A stretch of 64,000 nucleotides of DNA, taken from the NCBI GenBank assembly GCA_963695075.1, contig CAVOFR010000008.1, positions 496,001-560,000 on the forward strand, in the 5' to 3' direction. This document shows, piece by piece, positions 19,270-27,535 of this stretch. The translations under genes and the position numbers were made by a program. Each line of letters starts with the position of its first letter. Within the stretch, counting starts at the first letter, position 1. The notes beneath the pieces were generated by a model that saw only the letters and a list, made by a program, of their open reading frames with translations, was not told the origin of the DNA and searched no databases. The DNA is from CAWCAL01 sp963695075 (lineage in GTDB: Bacteria > Actinomycetota > Acidimicrobiia > Acidimicrobiales > CAWCAL01).

Positions 19270-19884
19270 TCAGCCCGACATGGTGAATTCGGCGAACGTG
19301 GTGCCGTCGCTGAAGCTGAGATCCTGCACGACGAGGTCGTAGCCACCTTCGTCGAGCTGGTTGACCACGACGGTGCCCGTTGCGGCGAAGTCCTCACCGA
19401 GATCGGTGAGCGGGCCGGGGCCGTCCGGGTCGAAATGGGCACAGATGCCTGTGCCGGCCACGGGGTCACCACACGAGATGGCGAACGTGCCGGTCTCACC
19501 GGTCCACGCCTGACCCCAGACCGTGTACAGCTCGAGGGAGAGGAAGAACCCGTCGGCGTCATTGCTCGAGTGGACATGGAAGTACGGGTCCTCCGCGGTC
19601 CCGGCGGCGGGGATGTAGGTGTCGGTGACGGCGTCCCAGTTGACCATCGCGAGGTCGCCGGTGAGATCGAGGGCCGGTTCGGGGGCGGCCGTGGTCTCCG
19701 GCGCCGTCGAGGTGGTCGGCGTGTCGGTCTCCGTCTCGGTCGACCCGGGCGCTTCGCTGGTGGGCGAGACCGTCGAGCTCGTTGTCCCCGTGTCGCCCGA
19801 GGCCCCATCGGTGTCGTCGTCGCCGCAGGCCACTGCGAGCAGGACGAGCGTCACCGCCACTGCGAGAACGCGTAATCGGGACAT
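19270..19884 (-). CDS. Predicted lipoprotein, unknown function
   Basis: About 204 residues. The ATG at 19884 follows GGAGGAG and gives a typical lipoprotein signal with lipobox Cys20 (LLAVAC). A 50-residue Thr/Ser/Glu-rich linker (STETETDTPTTST) precedes a compact globular domain of about 135 residues with three cysteines or fewer and many acidic residues. I do not recognise the fold. It is convergent with the protease gene and stands alone. Confidence 0.75.
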   Translation of the reverse strand: MSRLRVLAVAVTLVLLAVACGDDDTDGASGDTGTTSSTVSPTSEAPGSTETETDTPTTSTAPETTAAPEPALDLTGDLAMVNWDAVTDTYIPAAGTAEDPYFHVHSSNDADGFFLSLELYTVWGQAWTGETGTFAISCGDPVAGTGICAHFDPDGPGPLTDLGEDFAATGTVVVNQLDEGGYDLVVQDLSFSDGTTFAEFTMSG

Positions 19885-20082
19885 GCTGGTCTCCTCCAAC
19901 GTCGGTTCACCGACGCAACCTCAGGACGATCCCAACCTAGGTGTCCGGCCCCGACGACGGTGGGACCGCCGCCGGCCCGGCGTCCAGGCCAGAGCTCATC
20001 GTCCCGCTGCCCGCGCGGCCCTAAGGTGAGCGCAACTCACAGCTCGATCACCGCGCTGAAGCGTTGGGCGAAGGGAAGGATC

Positions 20083-21834
20083 ATGGCCAAGATCGACGGC
20101 GGCGAGATGCTGGTCCGGATGCTCGAACAGGAGGGCGTCGACACCCTGTTCGTCCTCCACGGAGGGCACCTCGACGCCATCCTTCAGGCGGCAGCGAGCC
20201 ACGGGATGCGTCTGATCGACACCCGTCACGAACAGGCGGCCGGTCATGCGGCCGACGGTTGGGCGCGCACGACCGGTCGGACCGGGGTGGCCATCGTCAC
20301 CGCCGGACCCGGATTCACCGACTGCCTCACCGCCATCGCCAATGCCCACCTCGACTGCGTCCCGACACTGTTCATCGCGGGGGCAGCGCCCCTCGCCGAA
20401 GCCGAGACCCTTCCCCTCCAGGGCGGTCTCGACCAGTTGGCCATGGTCCAGCCCATAACCAAGTGGGCTCACCGCGTCACGAACACCCATCGAATCCCCG
20501 ACCTAGCGGCTCAGGCCCTGCGAACGGCGCGGTCGGGCCGACCGGGCCCGGTCTACCTCGAGATCCCGATCGACATCCTGTTCGCCACGGTGGAGGAATC
20601 CTCCCTCTCCGTACCCTCGAGCGCCATCACCGCCAGTCCGGCGTCCCCCGAGGCGGCGGCGATCGATGACGCCATTCGACGGTTGGCCGCGGCGGAACGG
20701 CCCGCGATCTACGCCGGCGGTGGCGCCTGGTTCTCCGACGCCGGATCCGAGCTGGTCGACTTCGCGGAGAAGACCGGTATCCCGGTGTTCATGAATTCGA
20801 AGGCCCGGGGCATGATGCCTGCCGACAACCCCCTGAACGCCGGTGGATTCACCAACCTGGCCATGGCGGCGATGATCGGAGCGGGAAGCACCGACTGCCT
20901 CCTCGTGCTGGGAGGCAGGCTCGGCCTGTTCACCGGTGGGAGCGGGACCGCGATGATCCCGGCCGACGCGACGGTGATCCAGGTCGACATCGCACCCGAG
21001 GAGATCGGCCGCAACCGCGACATCCAGGTCGGCATCGCCGCGGACTGCCGGGCGACCCTGCAGCTCCTGAACCGTGCCGCCGCCAACTGCGAGTGGCCCG
21101 ACTGGTCCGCATGGCACGACGCGGTCGTCATGTTGAATCAGGGCGCCGACATGATGTTCGCCGAAGCGCTCCAACGACCCGACTCGCCCATCCACCCCTA
21201 CCGGCTGGCTCACGACATCGTCGCCGCCATCCCGGCCGATTCCGTCGTGACCGTCGACGGCGGCGAGACGGCGACGTGGATGGAGATGGCCGGTGCGCCT
21301 CGAAGCGGTGGTAGCTGGTTGAGCCACGGCTACCTCGGGTGCCTCGGCACGGGCATGGCTTTCGCCATCGCAGCCCAGGTCGCCCATCCCGACCGGCCGG
21401 TGGTGTGCGTGATCGGCGACGGCTCGGTCGGACTCAACTTCTCGGAGTTCGACACGATGGTGCGCCACGGCCTCCCCATCGTCACCATCATCAACAACGA
21501 CCAGCTCTGGGGCATGTCGGCCCACGGACAGGACCTCATCTACGGCGAGAACAAGCGGGTGGCATCCGAGCTGGGCCCGACCCGGTACGACCAGGCCGCG
21601 GCCGGATTCGGCTGCCACGCCGAGCTCGTGGAGGACCCGGCCGATCTCGGGCCGGCCATCGAGCGCTCCTTCGCCAGCGGCCTACCGGCGTGCATCAACG
21701 TGATGACCGATCCGTCGGTCATCTCGCCGGTCACGATGATGATGGTCGGAAGCACGGCCGAGAGGGGTCCGGACGGCTCCGTTGAAGGCGACGGCACCAT
21801 CCCGATCCCCTACTACAACGACATCGACGCCTGA
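20083..21834 (+). CDS. Thiamine diphosphate-dependent enzyme (acetolactate synthase-like)
   Basis: A 583-residue ThDP enzyme with the three-domain plan of acetolactate synthase, benzoylformate decarboxylase and relatives. The activating Glu lies in RHEQAAGHAADGWAR, a central FAD/nucleotide-type domain spans roughly 200-335, and the ThDP/Mg motif is GDGSVGLNFSEFDT...NN. AAGGGAAGG precedes the ATG at 20083; the frame is open upstream but unlike the family. No regulatory (ilvN-like) subunit is adjacent, and it is isolated from other branched-chain genes, so a catabolic lyase or decarboxylase such as an oxalyl-CoA decarboxylase-like enzyme is as likely as true acetolactate synthase. Confidence 0.85.
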   Translation: MAKIDGGEMLVRMLEQEGVDTLFVLHGGHLDAILQAAASHGMRLIDTRHEQAAGHAADGWARTTGRTGVAIVTAGPGFTDCLTAIANAHLDCVPTLFIAGAAPLAEAETLPLQGGLDQLAMVQPITKWAHRVTNTHRIPDLAAQALRTARSGRPGPVYLEIPIDILFATVEESSLSVPSSAITASPASPEAAAIDDAIRRLAAAERPAIYAGGGAWFSDAGSELVDFAEKTGIPVFMNSKARGMMPADNPLNAGGFTNLAMAAMIGAGSTDCLLVLGGRLGLFTGGSGTAMIPADATVIQVDIAPEEIGRNRDIQVGIAADCRATLQLLNRAAANCEWPDWSAWHDAVVMLNQGADMMFAEALQRPDSPIHPYRLAHDIVAAIPADSVVTVDGGETATWMEMAGAPRSGGSWLSHGYLGCLGTGMAFAIAAQVAHPDRPVVCVIGDGSVGLNFSEFDTMVRHGLPIVTIINNDQLWGMSAHGQDLIYGENKRVASELGPTRYDQAAAGFGCHAELVEDPADLGPAIERSFASGLPACINVMTDPSVISPVTMMMVGSTAERGPDGSVEGDGTIPIPYYNDIDA

Positions 21835-21891
21835 TCCCGTCGGGCCGGTGACAAGTCAGCGGATTCACCCGGTTCGCATAGGCTCCCGAAC

Positions 21892-22794
21892 ATGGCCTCA
21901 ACAGGCGAGACCGAGTCCGAGCACCGCTCGGTAGCGGTCACGGTGAGCCGTCGCGACGTCGTCGTCGGCCTCGGCATGCTCCCGCTGTTGCGCCTGCTCC
22001 CCCGGTCGACGGTCGAGGCCGCGTTCGCTCAGAAGCCGGACGGGTACCGGTTCCTCGACGACCACGAGGCCCGGGTGGTCATCGAGGCCACCGCACGGCT
22101 GATCCCGGGTCCGCTCGACGATCCGGAGGAGGCGGGTCACCCCGGGGCCAGGGAGGCCGGCGTCGTCTTCTACATCGACCGCATGCTCTCGGCCTTCCAC
22201 GACGACCCGCCGCGGATCTTCGCCGGCGGACCGTTCAGCGACCGAGCCGGGGCCACCGACAACGAGCTCGAGACCTTCATCCCGCTGACACCGGAACAGG
22301 AGGTGCAGTGGCGTGGACGCCTCGAGCACCTCGGCGCCACCTACCGCGACGGCATCGGGAAGCTCGACGCCGGGGCCGGTGGAGACTTCACAGCGGTGAC
22401 GGGCGACGAACAGGACGCGATCCTGGTCGCGGAGACCGACTTCAGACGGGTGCTCTTCGAGCACGCCATCGAGGGCACATACGCGCTGCCCGAATACGGT
22501 GGAAACCGGGAGCTCACCGGGTGGGGCGAGATCGGCTATCCGGGCGACAGCGCTCCCCGCGGCTTCACCGCCACGGAGGTGAGCGACTCCGACGGTCCGG
22601 ATGAAGCCCCCGCCGACGTACCCCTGCCCTATGCGCCGGCCTCAGCACGGGGCGAGCGTCCGACCGCTGCTCTCCTCGGAGAGATCGAACCGCCGGCCGA
22701 GGTCGATGACCTGTCCGGTGTCATTCCCGACCTCGGAGCATTCCTCGATGCGGCCCTGCCCGGGTTGGGACGGAGGGGGTCGCATCGTGGCTGA
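21892..22794 (+). CDS. Gluconate 2-dehydrogenase subunit 3 family protein, Tat-exported
   Basis: A 300-residue partner subunit of a GMC-type dehydrogenase. The Tat signal SRRDVVVGLGMLPLLRLLP lies at residues 20-38. The mature part (FLDDHEARVVIEATARLIPG, REAGVVFYIDRML) matches the small subunit of gluconate and FAD-glucose dehydrogenase complexes, which carries the catalytic subunit through the membrane. Its stop overlaps the start of the GMC gene by 8 nt (GTGGCTGA), showing coupled synthesis. The C-terminal 100 residues are longer and more disordered than in the basic family. Confidence 0.88.
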   Translation: MASTGETESEHRSVAVTVSRRDVVVGLGMLPLLRLLPRSTVEAAFAQKPDGYRFLDDHEARVVIEATARLIPGPLDDPEEAGHPGAREAGVVFYIDRMLSAFHDDPPRIFAGGPFSDRAGATDNELETFIPLTPEQEVQWRGRLEHLGATYRDGIGKLDAGAGGDFTAVTGDEQDAILVAETDFRRVLFEHAIEGTYALPEYGGNRELTGWGEIGYPGDSAPRGFTATEVSDSDGPDEAPADVPLPYAPASARGERPTAALLGEIEPPAEVDDLSGVIPDLGAFLDAALPGLGRRGSHRG

Positions 22795-24721
22795 GCGGGC
22801 GATCGTCGTCGGCAGCGGTCCGGGCGGCGCCACCGCAGCAATGGTCATGGCCCAGGCTGGATGGAACGTCACCGTCTACGAGAGAGGGGTCGACCACTTC
22901 CAGGATCTCGACCGGCCGATCCCTTCGACCCGGTTCAGCAACGACGAGCTGAAGATGCGGCGAGGGTTCGGCGACACCGACTGGGACCTCGACCCGCGAA
23001 CGTTCCGGGCCGACGCATCGAGCGACGTGCCCCTCGACCTCGGCGCCGTCAACAACGTCCCGCAGACCGTGTCCGGCGGAACGTCGCAGTGGGACGCCAA
23101 GACCCCGCGCTTCTGGGACATGGACTTCCGCAAGCTCAGCATGCTCGGACCCATCGAGGGCGCAGACGTCGTCGACTGGCCCTTCGCCTACGAGGACCTC
23201 GCCCCCTTCTACGACAGTGTCGAATCGATGCTCGGGGTCGCCGGCGATCGGGAAGCCATGAAGGGCACACCGTCCGAGACCCACGCGCCCCGGTCCGGTC
23301 CCTTCCCTCTACCGCCGGGAACCCCGATGCTCTCCTCGGAGCTGCTCGCCGAGGGATGCCGCCGGGTCGGGCTCCGACCGTTCCCGTTCCCCGAGGCGAT
23401 ACTCTCCGAGGCCTACGACGGCCGGCCTCCCTGTATCAACTGCGGGTTCTGTTCGGGCTACGGGTGCACCGTCTTCGACCGGGGCAGTGCACTGGTTCCC
23501 CTCCGCCACGGACTCCTCACCGGCAATCTCGAGATCGTGGCGCAGTCGATGGTGACCCGGGTACTCCACCGCGACGGCCGGGCCACCGGTGTCGCGGTCG
23601 TGGGCCCGGACGGCACCGAACGAACCGAGGAGGCCGATTGGGTGGTGCTCGGTTGCGGGCCGATCGACACGGCGCGGCTGGCTCTGCTGTCCGAGCTGCC
23701 CGACGAGAGCGGGCTCATCGGCCGAGGCCTGATGTTCCACTGGTTCACCGCGGGGTTCGGTATCTGGACCGATGAGCGCATCCACGCCAACCGGGGCCGG
23801 GACACGTCCCAGACATGCGACGACTTCTGCGACCCCGAGTTCGCGGGCGCCAGGGCCGCCGCGGCGGAAGCGGGCCTGCCGTACTTCCGAGGTGGGGTCC
23901 TGGAGTTGGGGGGTACGGAGTCCGTGATCGGCGAGGCACTCCAGTACGTCGATCTCATGGAGATCTTCAGCCCCGACAAGCCCTTCGGTCGTAGGTTCAA
24001 ACAGCTCATGCGGGTCTCCGCGCTGCGGGATCGGCTGACCGGCGTGCTGATGATCGCCGAAGACCTAGCCCAGGTGACGAACACGGTCGACCTCGACCCT
24101 TCGGTGACCGACCATTTCGGCCTCCCGGCGGCCCGGATCACATACCGCCCCCACGCCCACGAGCTGGCCGCCCAGGCGTTCTACCTGCCGCGGGTGACCG
24201 AGTTCATCGAGGCTGCTGGGGCAGCCGAGGCCGGAGCGGTTCCGCAGAGCGGCCCCATACCCACGCCGGACGGTGGCTGGGTGGCGTCACCGCCGGGCAA
24301 CATCTCACCCGTCGGCAAGCACATCCTCGGCGGGATGCGCATGGGCACCGGCGCCGCCACGAGCGTGACCGATGCCCACGGGCGAGTCTGGGGCCTCGAG
24401 AACCTCTCGGTCTCCGACGGCTCGCTCTTTCCGACGAGCGGGGCCCACAACCCGACGCTCACCATCTTCGCCACCGCACTCCGCAACGCCCGGGCCTGGG
24501 TGGGCGCCGAGGGCCCACCCGACCTGTCGACGACGACCCCGGTCCCGTCCGGGTCCGGGACCGCTGGCGCGCCGCCGAGCGACGACGGGGACGGTGGAGT
24601 CGCCCGCCCGCTGATGGCCGGCGGAGCGGTGGTCGGCGCCGCGGCCGGCCTCGGGGCGCTGGCGGCGAGACGACGGGGCCGGACCGATGATCGGCCCCCC
24701 GACGCGGGGCAGACCGACTGA
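22787..24721 (+). CDS. GMC family FAD-dependent dehydrogenase with C-terminal membrane anchor
   Basis: A 644-residue flavoprotein that oxidises an alcohol or sugar. The start is the GTG at 22787 after CGGAGGGGG; the longer open frame upstream lies inside the previous gene. The FAD motif GSGPGGATAA is at residues 9-18 and the catalytic His/Asn lie in SGAHNPTLTIFATAL near the C-terminus. There is a Cys cluster CINCGFCSGYGC in the middle, as in some membrane-linked GMC dehydrogenases. It has no signal of its own, so it probably travels with the Tat-exported subunit at 21892. Unusually, the end shows a Pro/Gly linker, a hydrophobic helix (AGGAVVGAAAGLGALAARRR) and a polar tail. No cytochrome c subunit is nearby. 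Confidence 0.9.
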   Translation: MAERAIVVGSGPGGATAAMVMAQAGWNVTVYERGVDHFQDLDRPIPSTRFSNDELKMRRGFGDTDWDLDPRTFRADASSDVPLDLGAVNNVPQTVSGGTSQWDAKTPRFWDMDFRKLSMLGPIEGADVVDWPFAYEDLAPFYDSVESMLGVAGDREAMKGTPSETHAPRSGPFPLPPGTPMLSSELLAEGCRRVGLRPFPFPEAILSEAYDGRPPCINCGFCSGYGCTVFDRGSALVPLRHGLLTGNLEIVAQSMVTRVLHRDGRATGVAVVGPDGTERTEEADWVVLGCGPIDTARLALLSELPDESGLIGRGLMFHWFTAGFGIWTDERIHANRGRDTSQTCDDFCDPEFAGARAAAAEAGLPYFRGGVLELGGTESVIGEALQYVDLMEIFSPDKPFGRRFKQLMRVSALRDRLTGVLMIAEDLAQVTNTVDLDPSVTDHFGLPAARITYRPHAHELAAQAFYLPRVTEFIEAAGAAEAGAVPQSGPIPTPDGGWVASPPGNISPVGKHILGGMRMGTGAATSVTDAHGRVWGLENLSVSDGSLFPTSGAHNPTLTIFATALRNARAWVGAEGPPDLSTTTPVPSGSGTAGAPPSDDGDGGVARPLMAGGAVVGAAAGLGALAARRRGRTDDRPPDAGQTD

Positions 24722-24739
24722 GGGAGCCGCGGGTCGGCG

Positions 24740-25363
24740 TCAGGCTTCGGGCACCAGGTTGGAGAAGGCATCGACCCGGTCCCGCTCGATCTGCTCGACG
24801 TTGGATCTCCGCCCTCCCTTGGCGACGTAGTCCCCGGCGAATTCGGCCCGGACCTCGCCCGTCTCGTCCAAGAGCCAGTCGGGGGCCATGCGGCGCGGGA
24901 CGGTGACCACGCCCGGCTCGTCGTAGGTCCGCATCAGGCGATCCCAGATCGGCGTGGTCACCCCGAAGTTCCGCATGGGCGCACCGAAGTGGTGATGGAG
25001 GTGGCTCCGTCGGGCCCACCGGCCGTAACGGCCGCGGGGCGGGTGGGTGTGGGTCCGCCGGTGCGCCACCTCGTAGACGTAGTAGGTACCGATCATCCCG
25101 ACGGTGAATGCGACGGCCCACCGATGGCCTGCCACGGCCCTGGTGGCCGGGTAGGCCACAGCGGTGGTGCCCGCGGCCGAGGCGGCCTTCGCTGACGCCG
25201 GCGCGAAGTACGTGACGTCGGCGTGATGCTTCAGATGCTCGACCGAGGCCATCCCCCGACCTCGCATCTCGTGCATCGCGAAGCGATGCAGGCCGTATTC
25301 GGCTCCCGTCCACGACATCGCACCGACGATCGCCGCGGTCAGGGGTGATCGGAGGATTCTCAT
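24740..25363 (-). CDS. Fatty acid hydroxylase/sterol desaturase family membrane enzyme
   Basis: A 207-residue di-iron membrane oxygenase. The histidine boxes are visible as LHRFAMHE and HLKHH in the first half and HRRTHTHP and HLHHHFG in the second, with hydrophobic helices before and between. Family members hydroxylate fatty acids, sterols or carotenoids; the small size is closer to CrtZ-like and 2-hydroxylase-like members. The ATG at 25363 overlaps the stop of the upstream tocopherol-cyclase-like gene (ATGA), so the two products probably act together. The open frame continues far upstream only because of GC bias. Confidence 0.87.
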   Translation of the reverse strand: MRILRSPLTAAIVGAMSWTGAEYGLHRFAMHEMRGRGMASVEHLKHHADVTYFAPASAKAASAAGTTAVAYPATRAVAGHRWAVAFTVGMIGTYYVYEVAHRRTHTHPPRGRYGRWARRSHLHHHFGAPMRNFGVTTPIWDRLMRTYDEPGVVTVPRRMAPDWLLDETGEVRAEFAGDYVAKGGRRSNVEQIERDRVDAFSNLVPEA

Positions 25364-26394
25364 GGGAAGTCCAGTGTACGGCCCGGCAGGGTCCCGATCT
25401 CCAAACCGGCCAGCTCGGACGTCCCGTCGAACAGAAGGCGGCCGCGCTCGCGCACGACGCAGTGCATCCGACCGGCCAGATGCTCGAAGTCGGTGTCGAC
25501 GTTGCGCCGCTCGGCGGGTAGCGGGACAGGCAGCACGTGGTGATCCAACTCGGTGCCGTCGCCCTCGATCTCGATCTGAAAGCGCAGCGACCGGGCTCGA
25601 ACGCTCCACCGTCCTGGACTCAGCTCGGAACGCACGGGTGACGGTGGCGTGATTCGGATCACCCGGTCGCCGAGGCGGACGACCACACCGCAGACGTCTC
25701 GACCCACAGGCCCCAGCCGCAGCGAACCGCCCGAGAAAGCGACCGACACGTCCGCACCGTCGAAGTCGTGGGCCTGACCCCACCACCAGCGGTCCGGAAA
25801 CCCGGCTCCCCAGTTCCTCTCGGCATAGACGTTCGCCCCATCGAGCGGCCACCGGTCGTCGACGACGACGATCGCGCCGCTCGCGCTGCCGCCGAGGCGG
25901 TGCGGGTGCCAGTACTGGTTCAGGAACGGGACCGCCGAGAACACCCCGCCACCGCCGAAGGCCCTCGGCCAGGCAAACGAGTCCGTGAAGCTCAGGTCGA
26001 GATGGATCTCCTCGAGGTCGACCCGGACCCGATCGGGAGTGGCCTCGATACCGGCTTCGGGCAGCGTTCCGGCTCGCAGCATGAATCGGGTCCGGTCGCC
26101 GTGGGCATCGTCGAGGGCCGCGGCCCGGACGATCCCCCCGGGGTGCGCGGCGACGGCGACCGTCGCCCAGTCTCCGTCGGGGTGTCGGTTCAGCCCGCAG
26201 AGGGCCACCACGACCCGGCCCGAGGACGGATCGGTCACCCGCCAGAACCAGCCCTCCATCTCGGTGCCGTGGGAAGGGAGTGAGTCGCCGTACGGGAGGT
26301 CCGCGCCGGTCCGCCGAAACGCCGTCACCAGCCGTGTCCGAGCCGTCGCCGCGGCCCGGCGCAACCGGTTCGGTCGGTCGATCGCGTTCGACAT
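25360..26394 (-). CDS. Tocopherol cyclase-like protein
   Basis: A 344-residue protein of the tocopherol cyclase (VTE1/SlrA1737-like) family. The hallmark block YAERNWGAGFPDRWWWGQ is at about residues 190-207, preceded by WPLDGANV; an N-terminal EGWFWRVTD motif matches the conserved start of the lipocalin-like barrel. In plants and cyanobacteria the family closes the chromanol ring of vitamin E; here no phytyl/homogentisate genes are seen, so another prenylated or carotenoid-like substrate is probable. The ATG at 26394 is preceded by AAGGGG and the family homology starts soon after; an upstream start would add 30 unlike residues. Coupled to the hydroxylase gene downstream. Confidence 0.8.
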   Translation of the reverse strand: MSNAIDRPNRLRRAAATARTRLVTAFRRTGADLPYGDSLPSHGTEMEGWFWRVTDPSSGRVVVALCGLNRHPDGDWATVAVAAHPGGIVRAAALDDAHGDRTRFMLRAGTLPEAGIEATPDRVRVDLEEIHLDLSFTDSFAWPRAFGGGGVFSAVPFLNQYWHPHRLGGSASGAIVVVDDRWPLDGANVYAERNWGAGFPDRWWWGQAHDFDGADVSVAFSGGSLRLGPVGRDVCGVVVRLGDRVIRITPPSPVRSELSPGRWSVRARSLRFQIEIEGDGTELDHHVLPVPLPAERRNVDTDFEHLAGRMHCVVRERGRLLFDGTSELAGLEIGTLPGRTLDFP

Positions 26395-26543
26395 GCGCCC
26401 CCTTCGACGGCTCGGCAATCGCACGGTACCCCGAGGACGGTCCGTGACAAGCACCAGCGCACCCGGCCCTGAGTAGTCGCCCACCTCCCGGGCCGGACGC
26501 GGCCGGCGTCACGGGCGACCGGGTGGCCACGCGTTGTGACCTT

Positions 26544-26572
26544 CCGCCCTGGCGAGATCCTCGCCAGGGCGG
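26544..26572. promoter_or_regulatory. Perfect 13-bp hairpin in divergent promoter region
   Basis: Arms CCGCCCTGGCGAG (26544-26556) and CTCGCCAGGGCGG (26560-26572) separated by ATC. It sits between the divergent starts at 26394 and 26585, 12 nt before the latter. No T-tract follows on either strand and a terminator is not expected between divergent genes, so an operator or 5'-leader structure is more likely. Confidence 0.55.
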
Positions 26573-26584
26573 GACGGTGTCGGT

Positions 26585-27535
26585 ATGCGAAGAACCGCGT
26601 TGACCGCCGTAGTGTCGGCTGAGGTCGTCGCGTGGTTGCTCGACGGTGACGCCGCGATCCGCTGGCAGGTCGAGCGCGACCTCCTCGATGCGACCCCGGG
26701 CGAGATCACAGCTGACCGGTCGCTCGTGGCGACCACGGGCTGGGGCCGGGACCTCCTCAGCCGGCAGGACGCCGACGGCACCTGGGGCGGAGGCCTGTAC
26801 GGACCGAAGTGGATCTCGACCACCTACACCCTCACCCTGCTCCGGCGCTGCGGGCTCGACCCTGCCAACGCTGCTGCACGACGGGGCGTCGAGCTCCTGT
26901 GGGACGGCGCCCGCTATTTCGATGGTGGCCTCACCGCCGCCTCGTCCATCGACGCTCCCGAAGCCTGCATCACCTCGATGTACGTGACACTGGCGAGCTA
27001 CTTCGGCTACGTGGACCCCCGGGTCGACACCGCGCTGGGGTGGCTGCTCGACAATCAGCTGGCCGACGGCGGCTGGAACTGCCGGAACGTCCGCTTCGGT
27101 GACCGCCACAGTTCGTTCCACACCTCGATCTCGGCCCTCGAGGCCCTCGCCGAAGCCGAACGGGCCGACCCCGCTGACGGCGACCTTCCGGCCGCGCTGG
27201 CACGAGGCCGGGAGTTCTTCCTGGATCACCACCTCTACCGGTCCCACCGCGACGGTTCCGTCGTCGACCCGGTCTTCACCAAGCTCTCCTTTCCCCCGCG
27301 GTGGCACTACGACATCCTCCGCGGTCTCGACCATTTCGCCCTGACCGGGGCCCCTTGGGACGAACGGTTCCGCGACGCTCTCGACGTCCTCGCCGGACGG
27401 CAGCGCAAGGACGGCACCTGGCCTGTGCAGCACAAGCACACCGGCCAGGTCTGGTTCGACATGGAACGAACCGGCGGACCGAGCCGCTGGAACACGTTGC
27501 GGGCGCTGCGGGTCCTTTCCTGGGCGCCGCCGTAG
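26585..27535 (+). CDS. Prenyltransferase/squalene-cyclase-fold protein
   Basis: A 316-residue alpha-alpha barrel protein. QW-like repeats of terpene cyclases are visible: QDADGTWGG (~60), QLADGGWNC (~155) and QRKDGTWPV (~280), with aromatic- and Trp-rich helices between. The acidic DxDD motif needed for squalene-hopene cyclase chemistry is absent and the length is half that of a full cyclase, so it may bind an isoprenoid, or be a degenerate or single-domain relative. The ATG at 26585 is given; GTG codons about 30 nt downstream could be the true start because the conserved AWLLDGDAAIRWQV follows. It is divergent from the tocopherol-cyclase-like operon and abuts the convergent GH2 gene. Confidence 0.72.
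   Translation: MRRTALTAVVSAEVVAWLLDGDAAIRWQVERDLLDATPGEITADRSLVATTGWGRDLLSRQDADGTWGGGLYGPKWISTTYTLTLLRRCGLDPANAAARRGVELLWDGARYFDGGLTAASSIDAPEACITSMYVTLASYFGYVDPRVDTALGWLLDNQLADGGWNCRNVRFGDRHSSFHTSISALEALAEAERADPADGDLPAALARGREFFLDHHLYRSHRDGSVVDPVFTKLSFPPRWHYDILRGLDHFALTGAPWDERFRDALDVLAGRQRKDGTWPVQHKHTGQVWFDMERTGGPSRWNTLRALRVLSWAPP

Noticed and set aside
20083..21834. Calling the ThDP enzyme ilvB
   Set aside because: No small regulatory subunit or other branched-chain genes are near and specificity residues cannot be judged by eye.
24740..27439. A 899-codon open frame on the minus strand spanning four genes
   Set aside because: High GC keeps the frame open; only its last 207 codons look like protein (the hydroxylase), while the remainder overlaps well-supported genes in other frames.
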